Source: Nocardioides sp. (lineage in GTDB: Bacteria > Actinomycetota > Actinomycetes > Propionibacteriales > Nocardioidaceae). From it: a stretch of DNA of 41,515 nt. The notes beneath the pieces were generated by a model. It did no database searches, was not told the DNA's origin, and saw only the letters and a list, made by a program, of their open reading frames with translations. The translations under genes and the position numbers were made by a program. Positions 8,448 through 17,422 of this stretch are shown piece by piece; position 1 is the stretch's first letter; every line of letters starts with the position of its first letter. The stretch spans positions 1 to 41,515 of the forward strand of contig JAICHQ010000018.1 of NCBI GenBank assembly GCA_025924815.1, given 5' to 3'.

Positions 8448-8699
8448 TCAGTCGCCGGCGACCCGGCGCACGACGGCCAGGAGCACCGCGACGCCCAGGA
8501 CGCCGCCGGCGACCTTGAGGATGTTCGTCGTCCGCGGCTGGCCGGTCTGCAGGTCCACGAAGTAGCCCTTGACGGAGGTGATCTCGCGACGGGCGATGGT
8601 CTTCGGGCTGGCGCGGTGGACCAGCTGGTCGATCGTCCCGGCCAGGCGCTCGCGGGTGGCCTCCATCTCGGCCTCGAGCGATGCGGTCTCCTTGGTCAC
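8448..8699 (-). CDS. DUF3618 family small membrane protein
   Basis: An 83-residue protein with a helical, charged N-terminal half (EAEMEATRERLAGTIDQLVH, the DUF3618 signature in which R-x-x-L-x-x-T-I-D-x-L is conserved) and a single C-terminal membrane helix (about residues 62-80, VAGGVLGVAVLLAVVRRVAG). The start ATG at 8699 needs no upstream extension. It is followed ten bases later by the GroES-like gene, so the two are probably co-transcribed. The function of DUF3618 is not established. It is divergent from the peroxiredoxin gene with only 30 bases between the starts. Confidence 0.85.
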   Translation of the reverse strand: MTKETASLEAEMEATRERLAGTIDQLVHRASPKTIARREITSVKGYFVDLQTGQPRTTNILKVAGGVLGVAVLLAVVRRVAGD

Positions 8700-8716
8700 G
8701 CCGGAAGGCTATCAAC

Positions 8717-8722
8717 TAGGTT
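8717..8722 (+). promoter_or_regulatory. Leaderless -10 box of bcp
   Basis: TAGGTT lies seven bases before the ATG at 8730, with no Shine-Dalgarno sequence between, so transcription should start at or next to the start codon. Confidence 0.6.
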
Positions 8723-8729
8723 TCCAGGC

Positions 8730-9197
8730 ATGACCCGCCTCTCCACCGGTGACCCGGCGCCCGACTTCACGCTCCCGACCGACGACGGGAGGACCGTCTC
8801 CCTGTCCGAGCTACGGGGCCGGAAGGTGATCGTCTACTTCTACCCGGCCGCCATGACGCCGGGGTGCACCACCCAGGCGTGCGACTTCACCGACTCGCTC
8901 TCGTCGTTGCAGGCCCACGGGTACGACGTGCTGGGGATCTCACCCGACTCCCCCGAGAAGCTGGCGAAGTTCCGGGAGAAGGACGGGCTGACGATCACGC
9001 TCCTCTCCGACTCCGACAGGTCGGTGATGAACGCCTACGGCGCGTTCGGCGAGAAGATGCTGTACGGCAAGAAGGTCGAAGGCGTCCTCCGCTCCACCTT
9101 CGTGGTCGACGAACAGGGTGCGATCGCGCTCGCGCAGTACAACGTCAAGGCCACCGGACACGTCGCCAAGCTGCGACGCGATCTCGGGATCGAGTGA
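8730..9197 (+). CDS. bcp: Thioredoxin-dependent thiol peroxidase (BCP-type peroxiredoxin)
   Basis: A 155-residue atypical peroxiredoxin. It has the N-terminal GDPAPDFTLP strand, the active-site segment YFYPAAMTPGCTTQACDF with peroxidatic Cys46 and resolving Cys51, and the ISPDSPEKLAKF block. It reduces hydrogen peroxide and organic peroxides in the cytoplasm, with thioredoxin as reductant. The usual PKA/PKD before the TPGC is here AAM, a mild deviation. The start is fixed by the leaderless promoter. It lies 28 bases upstream of the tRNA gene on the same strand, and the two may be read together. Confidence 0.95.
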   Translation: MTRLSTGDPAPDFTLPTDDGRTVSLSELRGRKVIVYFYPAAMTPGCTTQACDFTDSLSSLQAHGYDVLGISPDSPEKLAKFREKDGLTITLLSDSDRSVMNAYGAFGEKMLYGKKVEGVLRSTFVVDEQGAIALAQYNVKATGHVAKLRRDLGIE

Positions 9198-9225
9198 CCC
9201 GGCGGCTCCCGGTCTTCTCGCTCGC

Positions 9226-9302
9226 GCGCTCGTAGCCCAACCGGCAGAGGCATCAGGTTTAGGTCCTGACCAGTGAGAGTTCGAGTCTCTCCGAGCGCAC
9301 CA
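9226..9302 (+). tRNA. tRNA with UAG anticodon (Leu by codon), class I body
   Basis: A complete cloverleaf can be drawn: acceptor GCGCTCG (9226-9232) with CGAGCGC (9292-9298), D arm 9235-9251 with GG in the loop, anticodon stem TCAGG/CCTGA, loop TTTAGGT giving anticodon TAG at 9260-9262, T arm GAGAG-TTCGAGT-CTCTC, discriminator A and encoded CCA. It totals 77 bases. The variable region is only five bases (CCAGT, 9270-9274). Anticodon UAG reads CUA (leucine), but bacterial leucine tRNAs are normally class II with a long variable arm; this one is class I. A73 and G37 fit leucine. It sits between bcp and rdgB. Confidence 0.9.
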
Positions 9303-9309
9303 CTCCCGA

Positions 9310-9933
9310 TCAACCGGTGAGGTGGGTCGCGATCCGGGGGGCGATGCGACGCAGGGCGCGGCCGCGGTGGGAGATGGCGTCCTTGTCGACGGCGTCGAGC
9401 TCGGCCGTGGTGAGGTCGGGGTGCTCCTCGGCGCAGAACAGCACGTCGTAGCCGAAGCCACCGGTCCCCCGGGTCTCGCGGATCACCCGGCCGTCCATCC
9501 GGCCCTCCACCAGGAGCTCTGCAGGCTCCCCGCCGTCGCGGGCCGGCGCGCAGAAGGCGATCGCGCAGGCGAAGTGGGCGCCGCGCCGCTCGTCCGGGAC
9601 GTCGTGGAGCTGGTCGAGGAGCAGCGTGTTGTTCCGCTCGTCGGACTTGGGACGGCCGCTCCAGCGGGCCGACAGGACGCCCGGCATCCCGTTCAGGGCG
9701 TCGACGCAGAGCCCCGAGTCGTCGGCGACCGACGGGAGTCCCGTGGCCGCGAGACCCGCGCGGGCCTTGAGCAGTGCGTTGCCCTCGAAGGTGGGCTGGT
9801 CCTCGACCGGCTCGTCGTACTCCGCCACGTCGTCGAGGCCGAGCACCTCGACGGCCGGCAGGTGGTCCGACAGGATCCGGCGCATCTCCTCGAGCTTCTT
9901 CACGTTGCGCGAAGCCAGGAACACACGGGGCAC
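9310..9933 (-). CDS. rdgB: XTP/dITP diphosphatase (non-canonical purine NTP pyrophosphatase)
   Basis: A 207-residue RdgB/HAM1 protein. The N-terminal strand LASRNVKKLEEM holds the nucleotide-binding Asn and Lys, VADDSGLCVDAL carries the catalytic Asp pair, GGFGYDVLF forms the base pocket and SHRGRALR closes the phosphate site. It hydrolyses dITP, ITP and XTP to monophosphates and pyrophosphate, cleansing the nucleotide pool. The start is GTG at 9933, one base after the stop of rph, so translation is coupled with rph. The rph-rdgB order is a conserved actinobacterial pair (Rv1340-Rv1341 in M. tuberculosis). Confidence 0.95.
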   Translation of the reverse strand: MPRVFLASRNVKKLEEMRRILSDHLPAVEVLGLDDVAEYDEPVEDQPTFEGNALLKARAGLAATGLPSVADDSGLCVDALNGMPGVLSARWSGRPKSDERNNTLLLDQLHDVPDERRGAHFACAIAFCAPARDGGEPAELLVEGRMDGRVIRETRGTGGFGYDVLFCAEEHPDLTTAELDAVDKDAISHRGRALRRIAPRIATHLTG

Positions 9934-9934
9934 C

Positions 9935-10678
9935 TCAGCCCTCCAGGGCCTGTCGCTGGAGGCGGGTCAGGTCGGCGCAGCCCTGCTCGGCGAGGGCAAG
10001 CAGCGTGTCGAGCTCGGCGCGGTCGAACGGCGCGCCCTCGGCGGTACCCTGCACCTCGACGAACCTGCCGTCGCCGGTCATCACGACGTTCATGTCGGTC
10101 TCGGCCCGCACGTCGTCGTCGTAGTGCAGGTCGAGTCGCGCCGTGCCGTCGATGATCCCGACGCTGACCGCCGCGACCGAGCCGGTCAGCGGCTCGCCGG
10201 GCAGCGAGCCCTGCGACCGGAGGTGGGAGACCGCGTCGGCGAGCGCGACGTACGCGCCGGTGATGGCCGCGGTGCGGGTGCCGCCGTCGGCCTGCAGGAC
10301 GTCGCAGTCGAGCACGATCGTGTTCTCACCCAGGGCCTTGTAGTCGATCACGGCGCGCAGGGAGCGGCCGATCAGGCGCGAGATCTCGTGGGTGCGGCCG
10401 CCGATCCGGCCACGCACCGACTCGCGGTCGGAGCGGGTGTTGGTCGAGGCGGGCAGCATGGCGTACTCCGCGGTCACCCAGCCGAGGCCGGAGCCCTTCC
10501 GCCACCGGGGCACGCCCTCGGAGGCCGACGCAGCACACAGCACGCGGGTCCTGCCGAACTCGACGAGCACCGAGCCGGCGGCGTGGTCGAGCCAGTGACG
10601 AGTGATGGTGACCGGGCGCAGGGCGTCGTCGGCGCGGTCGTCGCTGCGCGGGCCAGGGGTGGATCGGGGGGTATCCAT
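9935..10678 (-). CDS. rph: Ribonuclease PH
   Basis: A 247-residue RNase PH. Recognisable blocks are [47 protein letters not shown] with [20 protein letters not shown] (the oligomer and phosphate-binding arginines) and [20 protein letters not shown]. The enzyme removes nucleotides from tRNA 3' ends with phosphate as co-substrate and works in the cytoplasm as a hexamer. The short N-terminal lead (about 20 residues) is Pro/Arg/Asp-rich and probably disordered. The gene begins a transcription unit with rdgB and has a leaderless-type -10 box. Confidence 0.96.
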   Translation of the reverse strand: MDTPRSTPGPRSDDRADDALRPVTITRHWLDHAAGSVLVEFGRTRVLCAASASEGVPRWRKGSGLGWVTAEYAMLPASTNTRSDRESVRGRIGGRTHEISRLIGRSLRAVIDYKALGENTIVLDCDVLQADGGTRTAAITGAYVALADAVSHLRSQGSLPGEPLTGSVAAVSVGIIDGTARLDLHYDDDVRAETDMNVVMTGDGRFVEVQGTAEGAPFDRAELDTLLALAEQGCADLTRLQRQALEG

Positions 10679-10686
10679 GCCCCCGA

Positions 10687-10692
10687 ACAGTA
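10687..10692 (-). promoter_or_regulatory. Leaderless -10 box of rph
   Basis: On the minus strand TACTGT stands eight bases before the ATG of rph (10678). The intervening bases (TCGGGGGC) do not form a usual Shine-Dalgarno site at the right distance. Confidence 0.5.
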
Positions 10693-10699
10693 GTGACCT

Positions 10700-11512
10700 C
10701 TACTTCACCTCGGCCCGGCGGATCCGCCACAAGCCGATGGCGAGCGGCACCACCAGCCACACGAACCCGCTGACCAGAAGCTGGCCCCACTCCTTGCCCG
10801 AAAGGGGCATCTCGTACAGGGGCCCTTGTGCCGCTTGGAAGTTCAGCCAGGGAGAGAGGCGGTCAAACCAGTTCATGAGGCTCGAACCCCAGAAGAACAA
10901 GACAGGCAAGACCCATTTGTAGGCGAAGAAGACAACGATCGCAGCGGGGGTGTTGAGCAGCAGACAAGCGAGCGCGAAGCCCCCGAGCATGGCCAGGGTC
11001 TGGGTGATCAGAAAGCCAAAGAAGCCCGACCACCCGAACGTCCAGTCCGCACCACCGGTCCGGAGAACACCCAGGAGGGCGTTGCACACCAGCCCAACGA
11101 AAAGAGCAAAGACGACCACGAACAGAGTCAGGGCAGTACCCGCGAGCATCTTGGCCAGAATGATGCGCATCCTCTTCGGCTCGAGCGCAAACGTGGTCAT
11201 GGCCGTGCGTTGGCTCCACTCACTGGTGACGAGCATGATCCCGAGGACCGGAAGCAGGACCGACGAGATGAACGCCGACACGGCCACGAAGTCGCCGAAC
11301 TTCGCCGGGACATCCTGTGGGGTGTGATTCGCAGCAACAATCAAGAAAATCACCTCGGCCAGGAGCGAGAGCCCAGCTGTGACCCCGATGAGCCATCTCC
11401 CGGCACGAGTGTCCGCGGACTTGCGGAGTTCAACTCGGAACAGACGGGCGAAGGGGATCCGGGCGGTGCCGGTGACGTCAATTGTCGGCGGAACATTCAT
11501 TGCGGTGGTCAT
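10700..11512 (-). CDS. ABC-2-type transporter permease
   Basis: A 270-residue membrane protein with about six hydrophobic segments (for example LIGVTAGLSLLAEVIFLIVA near residues 40-60 and VSAFISSVLLPVLGIMLVTS near 80-100), the layout of an ABC-2 exporter permease. The motif TSEWSQRTAMTTFALEPKR after segment two is typical of the family. Its start overlaps the stop of the ATP-binding gene by four bases (ATGA), so the two form a coupled exporter pair. The DNA looks less G/C-rich than the neighbours (runs such as AATCAAGAAAATC around 11340), hinting at a different history. Substrate unknown. Confidence 0.85.
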   Translation of the reverse strand: MTTAMNVPPTIDVTGTARIPFARLFRVELRKSADTRAGRWLIGVTAGLSLLAEVIFLIVAANHTPQDVPAKFGDFVAVSAFISSVLLPVLGIMLVTSEWSQRTAMTTFALEPKRMRIILAKMLAGTALTLFVVVFALFVGLVCNALLGVLRTGGADWTFGWSGFFGFLITQTLAMLGGFALACLLLNTPAAIVVFFAYKWVLPVLFFWGSSLMNWFDRLSPWLNFQAAQGPLYEMPLSGKEWGQLLVSGFVWLVVPLAIGLWRIRRAEVK

Positions 11513-12447
11513 GCGGATACCTCGCTCGTCATGGTGGTCTGCGGGTGACCCTCGCGCTGGGTGTCGGCGGTGAGCTCGAGGAAGAGGTCCTCCAGACCGC
11601 CCTCGTTGCCCGCCCGGAGGTCGGTGAGCACGATCTGCCGGTCGGCGGCCACCCGTCCGACCTCTACCGGCTCCGCGGTCACCCGCAGGCCGCCGCCCGC
11701 CGGATGGGCGACCAGACCCCGCTCGGTCAGCGCCTGGGAGAGCGCATGGTTGTCGAGGGAGGTCACCAGCGTCGTCGCGACCCCGCCGGTGGCGCCCAGC
11801 AGCAGCTCCTCACGGGTGCCCCGCGCGACGATCCGGCCGTTGCCGATCAGGATCATCTCGTCGGCGATCTGCTCGACCTCGTGGAGCAGGTGGCTCGACA
11901 GCAGCACGGTGCCACCCCGTTCGGCGTAACCCTGCAGGAGTCCGCGCATCCACCGGATGCCGGCGGGGTCGAGGCCGTTGGCGGGCTCGTCGAGGATCAG
12001 CACGCTCGGGTCCCCGAGCAGCGCGTGGGCGATGCCGAGCCGCTGCCGCATGCCGAGCGAGTAGTTGCGCACGCGACGCTTGGCCTCACGCGGGTCCAGC
12101 GAGACCAGCTCGAGCATCTCCTCGATGCGGGCCGACTCCAGCCCCATCGTGCGCGCACCGATCTCCAGCACCTCGCGCCCGGTGCGGCCGGCGTGCTGGG
12201 CCGACGCGTCGAGCAGGACCCCCACGTGGCGGCCGGGGTTGGGGATGTCCCGGTAGTGGAGCCCCCCGATCGTGACCTCGCCCCTCGTCGGCGGGGTCAG
12301 CCCGACCATGACGCGCATGGTCGTGGTCTTGCCTGCTCCGTTGGGTCCGAGGAAGCCGGTCACGGTGCCCGGCTTGCACTCGAAGCTGATGTCATCGACC
12401 GCGAGGAAACTCCCGTAGGCCCGGGTGAGCCCTTCCACCTTGATCAT
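11509..12447 (-). CDS. ABC transporter ATP-binding protein
   Basis: A 312-residue ATPase of the multidrug/antibiotic exporter class. Walker A is GPNGAGKTT near residue 35, the signature NYSLGMRQRLGIAHALLGDP near 130, Walker B VLILDEPANGLDP and the switch histidine in LLSSHLLHEVEQ. A C-terminal domain of about 90 residues follows, common in this group. I choose the ATG at 12447 (MIKVEGLTRAYG) over GTG at 12453 because it fits the family start and has CAGGGT six bases upstream. It energises export through the permease encoded immediately downstream. Confidence 0.92.
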   Translation of the reverse strand: MIKVEGLTRAYGSFLAVDDISFECKPGTVTGFLGPNGAGKTTTMRVMVGLTPPTRGEVTIGGLHYRDIPNPGRHVGVLLDASAQHAGRTGREVLEIGARTMGLESARIEEMLELVSLDPREAKRRVRNYSLGMRQRLGIAHALLGDPSVLILDEPANGLDPAGIRWMRGLLQGYAERGGTVLLSSHLLHEVEQIADEMILIGNGRIVARGTREELLLGATGGVATTLVTSLDNHALSQALTERGLVAHPAGGGLRVTAEPVEVGRVAADRQIVLTDLRAGNEGGLEDLFLELTADTQREGHPQTTMTSEVSA

Positions 12448-12505
12448 GGGCACACCCTGCCATCTCGACGGTGAGGCGTGGGAACCGACGAGCTTTGGTC
12501 CTGGT

Positions 12506-13261
12506 TCAGATCTCGTACGTCGCGCCGGGCGCGGCCGCGGCGAGCACGCCGTCGTAGACCTCGGCGGCCTCCCGGACCATGTCGGCGACCGCGTACCACG
12601 GCGGCACGTGGGTCAGCAGCAGCCGGCCGACGCGGTTGCGCGCGGCGACGTGGCCGGCCTGGTGGCCGGTCAGGTGCAGGTCGGCCGGGTTGTCCTCGCC
12701 GTGCCGGAAGGACGCCTCGGCCAATAGCAGGTGGGCGTCGTCCGCGAGGTCGTCGAGCGCCGGGCAGACCCCGGTGTCACCGGTGTAGGCCAACGTCCTG
12801 CCACCGGCGGTCACCCGGAGGCCGTACGCCGGGACCGGGTGCGCCACGGCGTACGGCTCGACGCGGAACGGGCCGAGCTCGACCGGGCCGGCGTACTCCT
12901 GGAAGTCGAACTCCTCGCTCATGCCGGGGTCGGAGAGGTCATAGGCCTTCGCCATCCGCCGGGCGACCCCGGCCGGCCCCCAGACCGGGATCTGCGGGAG
13001 CGCCCCGCCGGGGTGGTACTTGCGCAGTACGTAGAGGCCGCACAGATCCAGGCAGTGGTCGGGGTGCAGGTGGCTGAAGAAGACGCCGTGGACGTCCTCG
13101 GCGCTCGCGTACCGCTGCAACGGTCCGAGCGCGCCGCTGCCCAGGTCGAGCAGGATCCGCCAGGTGGTGCCGTCGGCGTCATCGGCCTCGACGGCGTAGC
13201 AGCTGGCGGCGGAGTCCGGCCCGGCGAACGAGCCGGAGCAGCCGATCACGGTGAGCCTCAT
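12506..13261 (-). CDS. Metallo-beta-lactamase-fold hydrolase (Rv1339-like phosphodiesterase family)
   Basis: A 251-residue protein with an RNase Z-like metallo-beta-lactamase fold: [20 protein letters not shown] at the start, the metal site [13 protein letters not shown] (HxHxDH), [16 protein letters not shown] with the bridging Asp, and HLTGHQAG / LLLTHVPPW providing later histidines. In M. tuberculosis the positional homologue between murI and rph, Rv1339, has been described as an atypical cyclic-AMP phosphodiesterase; that activity here is inferred from position and fold. The ATG overlaps the stop of murI (ATGA), so the two are translationally coupled. Confidence 0.85.
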   Translation of the reverse strand: MRLTVIGCSGSFAGPDSAASCYAVEADDADGTTWRILLDLGSGALGPLQRYASAEDVHGVFFSHLHPDHCLDLCGLYVLRKYHPGGALPQIPVWGPAGVARRMAKAYDLSDPGMSEEFDFQEYAGPVELGPFRVEPYAVAHPVPAYGLRVTAGGRTLAYTGDTGVCPALDDLADDAHLLLAEASFRHGEDNPADLHLTGHQAGHVAARNRVGRLLLTHVPPWYAVADMVREAAEVYDGVLAAAAPGATYEI

Positions 13262-14070
13262 CCGAGGCCACCGGCGAACTGGGCCGCGACCGCGAGCTCG
13301 GGTCCGAGGAAGCGACGCCCGATCGACTCGAACTCGTCCGGCGTACCCGTGGTGAGGAACCGGTACGCCGCGTCGCCTGACGGGCGCATCAGGTCGTGCG
13401 CGGCGAGCAGCTTGTAGACGTCCTTGGCGCACTCCTCGGCACTGCTCACGAGCGTGACGCCGTCACCCATCACGGAGGAGATGATGCCGGTCAGCAGCGG
13501 GTAGTGCGTGCACCCGAGGATCAACGTGTCGATGTCGGCCTCGACGAGCGGATCGAGGTACTCGTGAGCGACCGCGACGAGCTCGTCCCCGCTGGTGATC
13601 CCGGCCTCGACGAACTCCACGAAGCGCGGGCACGCACGGGTGGACAGGGTGATCTGCGGAGCGGCGGCGAACGCGTCGTCGTAGGCCAGGGACTCGGCGG
13701 TGGCCCGGGTGCAGATGACGCCGATGCGGCCGGTGTGCGTCGCGGCCACGGCCCGCCGGGTCGCCGGCAGGATCACCTCGACGACCGGTACGTCGTACCG
13801 CTCACGCGCGTCGCGGAGCATCGCCGCGCTGGCGGAGTTGCAGGCGATCACCAGCGCCTTGACACCCTCGGCGACGAGGTGGTCGAGACACTCCAGTGCA
13901 TACTCGCGCACCTCGCCGATCGGCTTGGTGCCGTAGGGCTGTCGAGCCGTGTCGCCCAGGTAGACCAGGGACTCGTGCGGCAGCTGGTCTATCACCGACC
14001 GGGCGACGGTCAGCCCCCCGAAGCCGGAGTCGAAGATGCCGATGGGGGCATCGAGCGGCGGGCGGGGCAC
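13258..14070 (-). CDS. murI: Glutamate racemase
   Basis: A 270-residue glutamate racemase. The two catalytic cysteines are present: Cys77 in [10 protein letters not shown] and Cys187 in [11 protein letters not shown], with [10 protein letters not shown] (Asp14, Ser15) and [11 protein letters not shown] at the N-terminus. It makes D-glutamate for the peptidoglycan stem peptide in the cytoplasm. The start is GTG at 14070, with a TAGCCT -10 box eight bases upstream and no ribosome site. It heads a unit with the metallo-hydrolase gene and is followed by the ABC exporter and rph-rdgB on the same strand. Confidence 0.96.
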   Translation of the reverse strand: MPRPPLDAPIGIFDSGFGGLTVARSVIDQLPHESLVYLGDTARQPYGTKPIGEVREYALECLDHLVAEGVKALVIACNSASAAMLRDARERYDVPVVEVILPATRRAVAATHTGRIGVICTRATAESLAYDDAFAAAPQITLSTRACPRFVEFVEAGITSGDELVAVAHEYLDPLVEADIDTLILGCTHYPLLTGIISSVMGDGVTLVSSAEECAKDVYKLLAAHDLMRPSGDAAYRFLTTGTPDEFESIGRRFLGPELAVAAQFAGGLG

Positions 14071-14078
14071 AGTCGGAC

Positions 14079-14084
14079 AGGCTA
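14079..14084 (-). promoter_or_regulatory. Leaderless-type -10 box of murI
   Basis: Minus-strand TAGCCT lies eight bases before the GTG start of murI; no Shine-Dalgarno sequence is visible. Confidence 0.5.
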
Positions 14085-14145
14085 GGTGGTCGGGACCCCG
14101 TCGCGCAGCAGGACGCGACCCACGTCACGCCGGGCCCAGCCTGGT

Positions 14146-15126
14146 TCAGTCGAAGAGCTTGGCCTGCGGCGGCCCGAACTGGGGGTCGACGCCGTCGAAC
14201 AGGCTGCTGACGGACTCACCGGCGTGGACGCGGGCGATTGCCTCGGCGAACAGCCCTGCCACGCTGCGGACCTTGAGCTCGGGCCAGTCGGCCGGCGCCG
14301 GGACCGTGTCGGTGGTGACGACCTCGGTGATCATCGGGTGGTGACGCAGCCGGTCGACGGCCTTGCCGACGAACAGGCCGTGGGTGCACGCGACGGCGGC
14401 GCCGGTGCAGCCCTGGTCGGCCAGCCGGTCGAGCAGCTCGACGATCGAGCCGCCGGTGGCGATCTCGTCGTCGAGCACGATCGCCCGCTTGCCGGCGACG
14501 TCACCCACGATCGAGTCGATGACGACCCGGTCGTCGGCCAGGCGGCGCTTGGAGCCGGCCGCCACGTTGAGACCCAGCAGCCGGGAGAACTGGGTGGCGG
14601 TCTTGGCGTTGCCGAAGTCGGGCGAGACCACGATGGCGTCGGTGAGGTCCTGGCCGAGGAAGTGCTCGGCGAGGATGCCGAGCGCGGTCAGCTGGTCGAC
14701 CGGCACGGAGAAGAAGCCGTGCACCTGCGGCGCGTGCAGCGTCATCGTCATCACCCGGTGGACCCCGGCGGTGGCCAGCAGGTCGGCGACCAGCCGGCCG
14801 CCCAGGGAGATGCGGGAGGCGTCCTTCTTGTCGGACCGCGCGTAGGCGTAGAACGGGATGACCGCGGTGATGGACGCCGCGCTCGCGCCTCGAGCCGCGT
14901 CGACCATCAGCAGCAGCTCCATCAGGTGCTCCTGCGTGGGCGGCACCAGCGGCTGGACGATGTAGACGTCGCGCTGGCGGCAGTTGGCCTGCAGCTGGGC
15001 CTGGAGACAGTCGTTGCTGAACCGGGTCATCTCGACCGGCGAGAGCGGGACGCCGAGGTCGTCGCAGAGAGCCTTGGCGAAAGGGCGGTGAGCAGATCCG
15101 CTGAAGACGACGACGTTGTCGGGCAC
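14146..15126 (-). CDS. prs: Ribose-phosphate pyrophosphokinase (PRPP synthetase), divergent paralogue
   Basis: A 326-residue protein with the two tandem phosphoribosyltransferase-type domains of PRPP synthetase. It keeps the PRPP-binding loop in the form VLDDEIATGGSI, the pyrophosphate loop VVSPDFGNAKTA, the ATP-site KRR and IPFYAYARSDKKD with the catalytic-loop arginine and lysines. The normally strict FPDGE adenine-binding motif near residue 35 is replaced by FSNDC, which is unusual. The start is GTG at 15126 with GGAGA ahead. It stands between murI and cysM, where mycobacteria have a rhomboid gene. I infer it still makes PRPP or a related product, possibly as a second, non-housekeeping enzyme. 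Confidence 0.85.
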   Translation of the reverse strand: MPDNVVVFSGSAHRPFAKALCDDLGVPLSPVEMTRFSNDCLQAQLQANCRQRDVYIVQPLVPPTQEHLMELLLMVDAARGASAASITAVIPFYAYARSDKKDASRISLGGRLVADLLATAGVHRVMTMTLHAPQVHGFFSVPVDQLTALGILAEHFLGQDLTDAIVVSPDFGNAKTATQFSRLLGLNVAAGSKRRLADDRVVIDSIVGDVAGKRAIVLDDEIATGGSIVELLDRLADQGCTGAAVACTHGLFVGKAVDRLRHHPMITEVVTTDTVPAPADWPELKVRSVAGLFAEAIARVHAGESVSSLFDGVDPQFGPPQAKLFD

Positions 15127-15208
15127 GGGCTCTCCAGGATGGGCGGGGCCGGACGTTCGGGCACAGGGTAACCCCGGTGTCGCAACCAGCGACAGGGGCG
15201 TTCACGCC

Positions 15209-16455
<1,247 letters not shown>

Positions 16456-16470
16456 GGGGGTCTCCTTGAC

Positions 16471-16914
16471 TCATGGGGTGCTCGCGGGTGGGAGGGCGTC
16501 GACGACCGTGACCTCTTCCTCGGTCACCTCGCCGTCGACGATCCGATACGACCTGAACTCCACCGGGCCCTGGATATTCCCGTGCTCCTGTGTGCCGACC
16601 AGCACGTAGTGGGCGCCGGGCTCGTTGGCGAGGCCGATGTCGGTGCGACTGGGGTAGGCCTCGGTTGCGGTGTGGGAGTGGTAGACGACCACCGGCTCCT
16701 CCTCGCGCCGCCACAGGTCCTGGTACAGCGCGAGCAGCTCGGTGGAGTCGAACTCGTAGAACGTGGGGCTCCCCGCGGAGTTGACCATCTCGACCAGCCG
16801 CTCGGGACGGTCGCTGCCCTCCGGGCCGGCGACGATGCCACAGGCCTCGACGGGGTGGTCGCGCTTGGCGTGGGCGACGATGCCGTCGTACGTCGCGCGG
16901 TCGAGGGTCAGCAC
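16471..16914 (-). CDS. mec: Zinc metallopeptidase of JAMM/Mov34 type (Mec+)
   Basis: A 147-residue JAMM-domain peptidase. The zinc site is complete: upstream Glu23 in PVEACG, then His79 and His81 in YHSHTATEAYPSRTD, with Ser89 and Asp92. In M. tuberculosis Mec cleaves cysteine from the CysO-Cys adduct. Given the extra residues on this CysO, it could also remove the extension, as QbsD does for QbsE in Pseudomonas; that is an inference. The start is GTG at 16914 with a leaderless -10 box six bases upstream. It is the first gene of mec-cysO-cysM. Confidence 0.93.
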   Translation of the reverse strand: MLTLDRATYDGIVAHAKRDHPVEACGIVAGPEGSDRPERLVEMVNSAGSPTFYEFDSTELLALYQDLWRREEEPVVVYHSHTATEAYPSRTDIGLANEPGAHYVLVGTQEHGNIQGPVEFRSYRIVDGEVTEEEVTVVDALPPASTP

Positions 16915-16920
16915 GCGTCC

Positions 16921-16926
16921 AGGTTA
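16921..16926 (-). promoter_or_regulatory. Leaderless -10 box of mec-cysO-cysM
   Basis: Minus-strand TAACCT is six bases before the GTG of mec and lies in the 19-base gap after the preceding gene, so the cysteine operon seems to have its own promoter. Confidence 0.55.
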
Positions 16927-16933
16927 CGGGCGT

Positions 16934-17314
16934 TCAGAGCTCGGCTCGCCGGCGGACCATCTCCACCGGCACGCCGCCGAGCCCGAGGCGGTAGCGGGTG
17001 TGGTCGGCGTACTCGGCGAGCTTGTCCCACAGCGCGGTGTGGGCGGCCCACGGCAACGGCTCGGCTCCGCGGTACCAGCTCTCACCGAAGGAGATCCACA
17101 CCGCCGCCCAGTCGGCGGCGCAGTCCCAGGCGCCGCGTCGGGCCTCCACGAGCCGCCGCCGGATCTGGAACGCCATCCGCGGGCCGTCGGGACAGTTGGG
17201 CGTGGTGGCGATCGGCCAGACCCAGAGGTCGAGCCCGGCCAGGTCGAGCTCGAGGTCACGCAGCACCGCCGGCTCGACCAGGACGGTCGCCACGTTGAGA
17301 TGCGGACGGCGCAT
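16934..17314 (-). CDS. Hypothetical protein, 126 aa
   Basis: A 126-residue soluble protein (MRRPHLNVATVLVEPAVLRD at the start) rich in tryptophan: WVWP, WDCAADWAAVWI, SWYRG, LPWAAHTALWDKL. I do not recognise the family. The ATG at 17314 is preferred to GTG at 17320 because TAGCGT stands six bases upstream of the ATG, the leaderless pattern used by neighbours. It sits immediately before mec on the same strand, with 19 bases between, so some co-transcription is possible. No signal peptide, membrane helix or metal motif is seen. Confidence 0.6.
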   Translation of the reverse strand: MRRPHLNVATVLVEPAVLRDLELDLAGLDLWVWPIATTPNCPDGPRMAFQIRRRLVEARRGAWDCAADWAAVWISFGESWYRGAEPLPWAAHTALWDKLAEYADHTRYRLGLGGVPVEMVRRRAEL

Positions 17315-17320
17315 TGGCAC

Positions 17321-17326
17321 ACGCTA
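17321..17326 (-). promoter_or_regulatory. Leaderless -10 box of the 126-aa gene
   Basis: Minus-strand TAGCGT six bases before the ATG at 17314; it favours this start over the GTG six bases upstream. Confidence 0.5.
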
Positions 17327-17372
17327 CCTACGGGATCCGACGTACGGGCCGCGTCAGTGGACCGAACGTGCC

Positions 17373-17403
17373 GTGCCCCGGGACCTGGAAGGTCCCGGGG
17401 CAC
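17373..17403. terminator. Hairpin after acid phosphatase gene
   Basis: A perfect 13-bp inverted repeat (GTGCCCCGGGACC / GGTCCCGGGGCAC, loop TGGAA) lies 19 bases beyond the stop of the acid phosphatase gene. It has no T-run. It is the strongest hairpin of its kind in the window and probably ends that transcript. Confidence 0.65.
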
Positions 17404-17422
17404 TGCAGGAAGCGGCTGCCCG

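Noticed and set aside
9226..9302. Amber-suppressor or selenocysteine tRNA
   Set aside because: The anticodon is UAG, which pairs with CUA; a suppressor of UAG codons would need CUA, and the body lacks the long selenocysteine arms.
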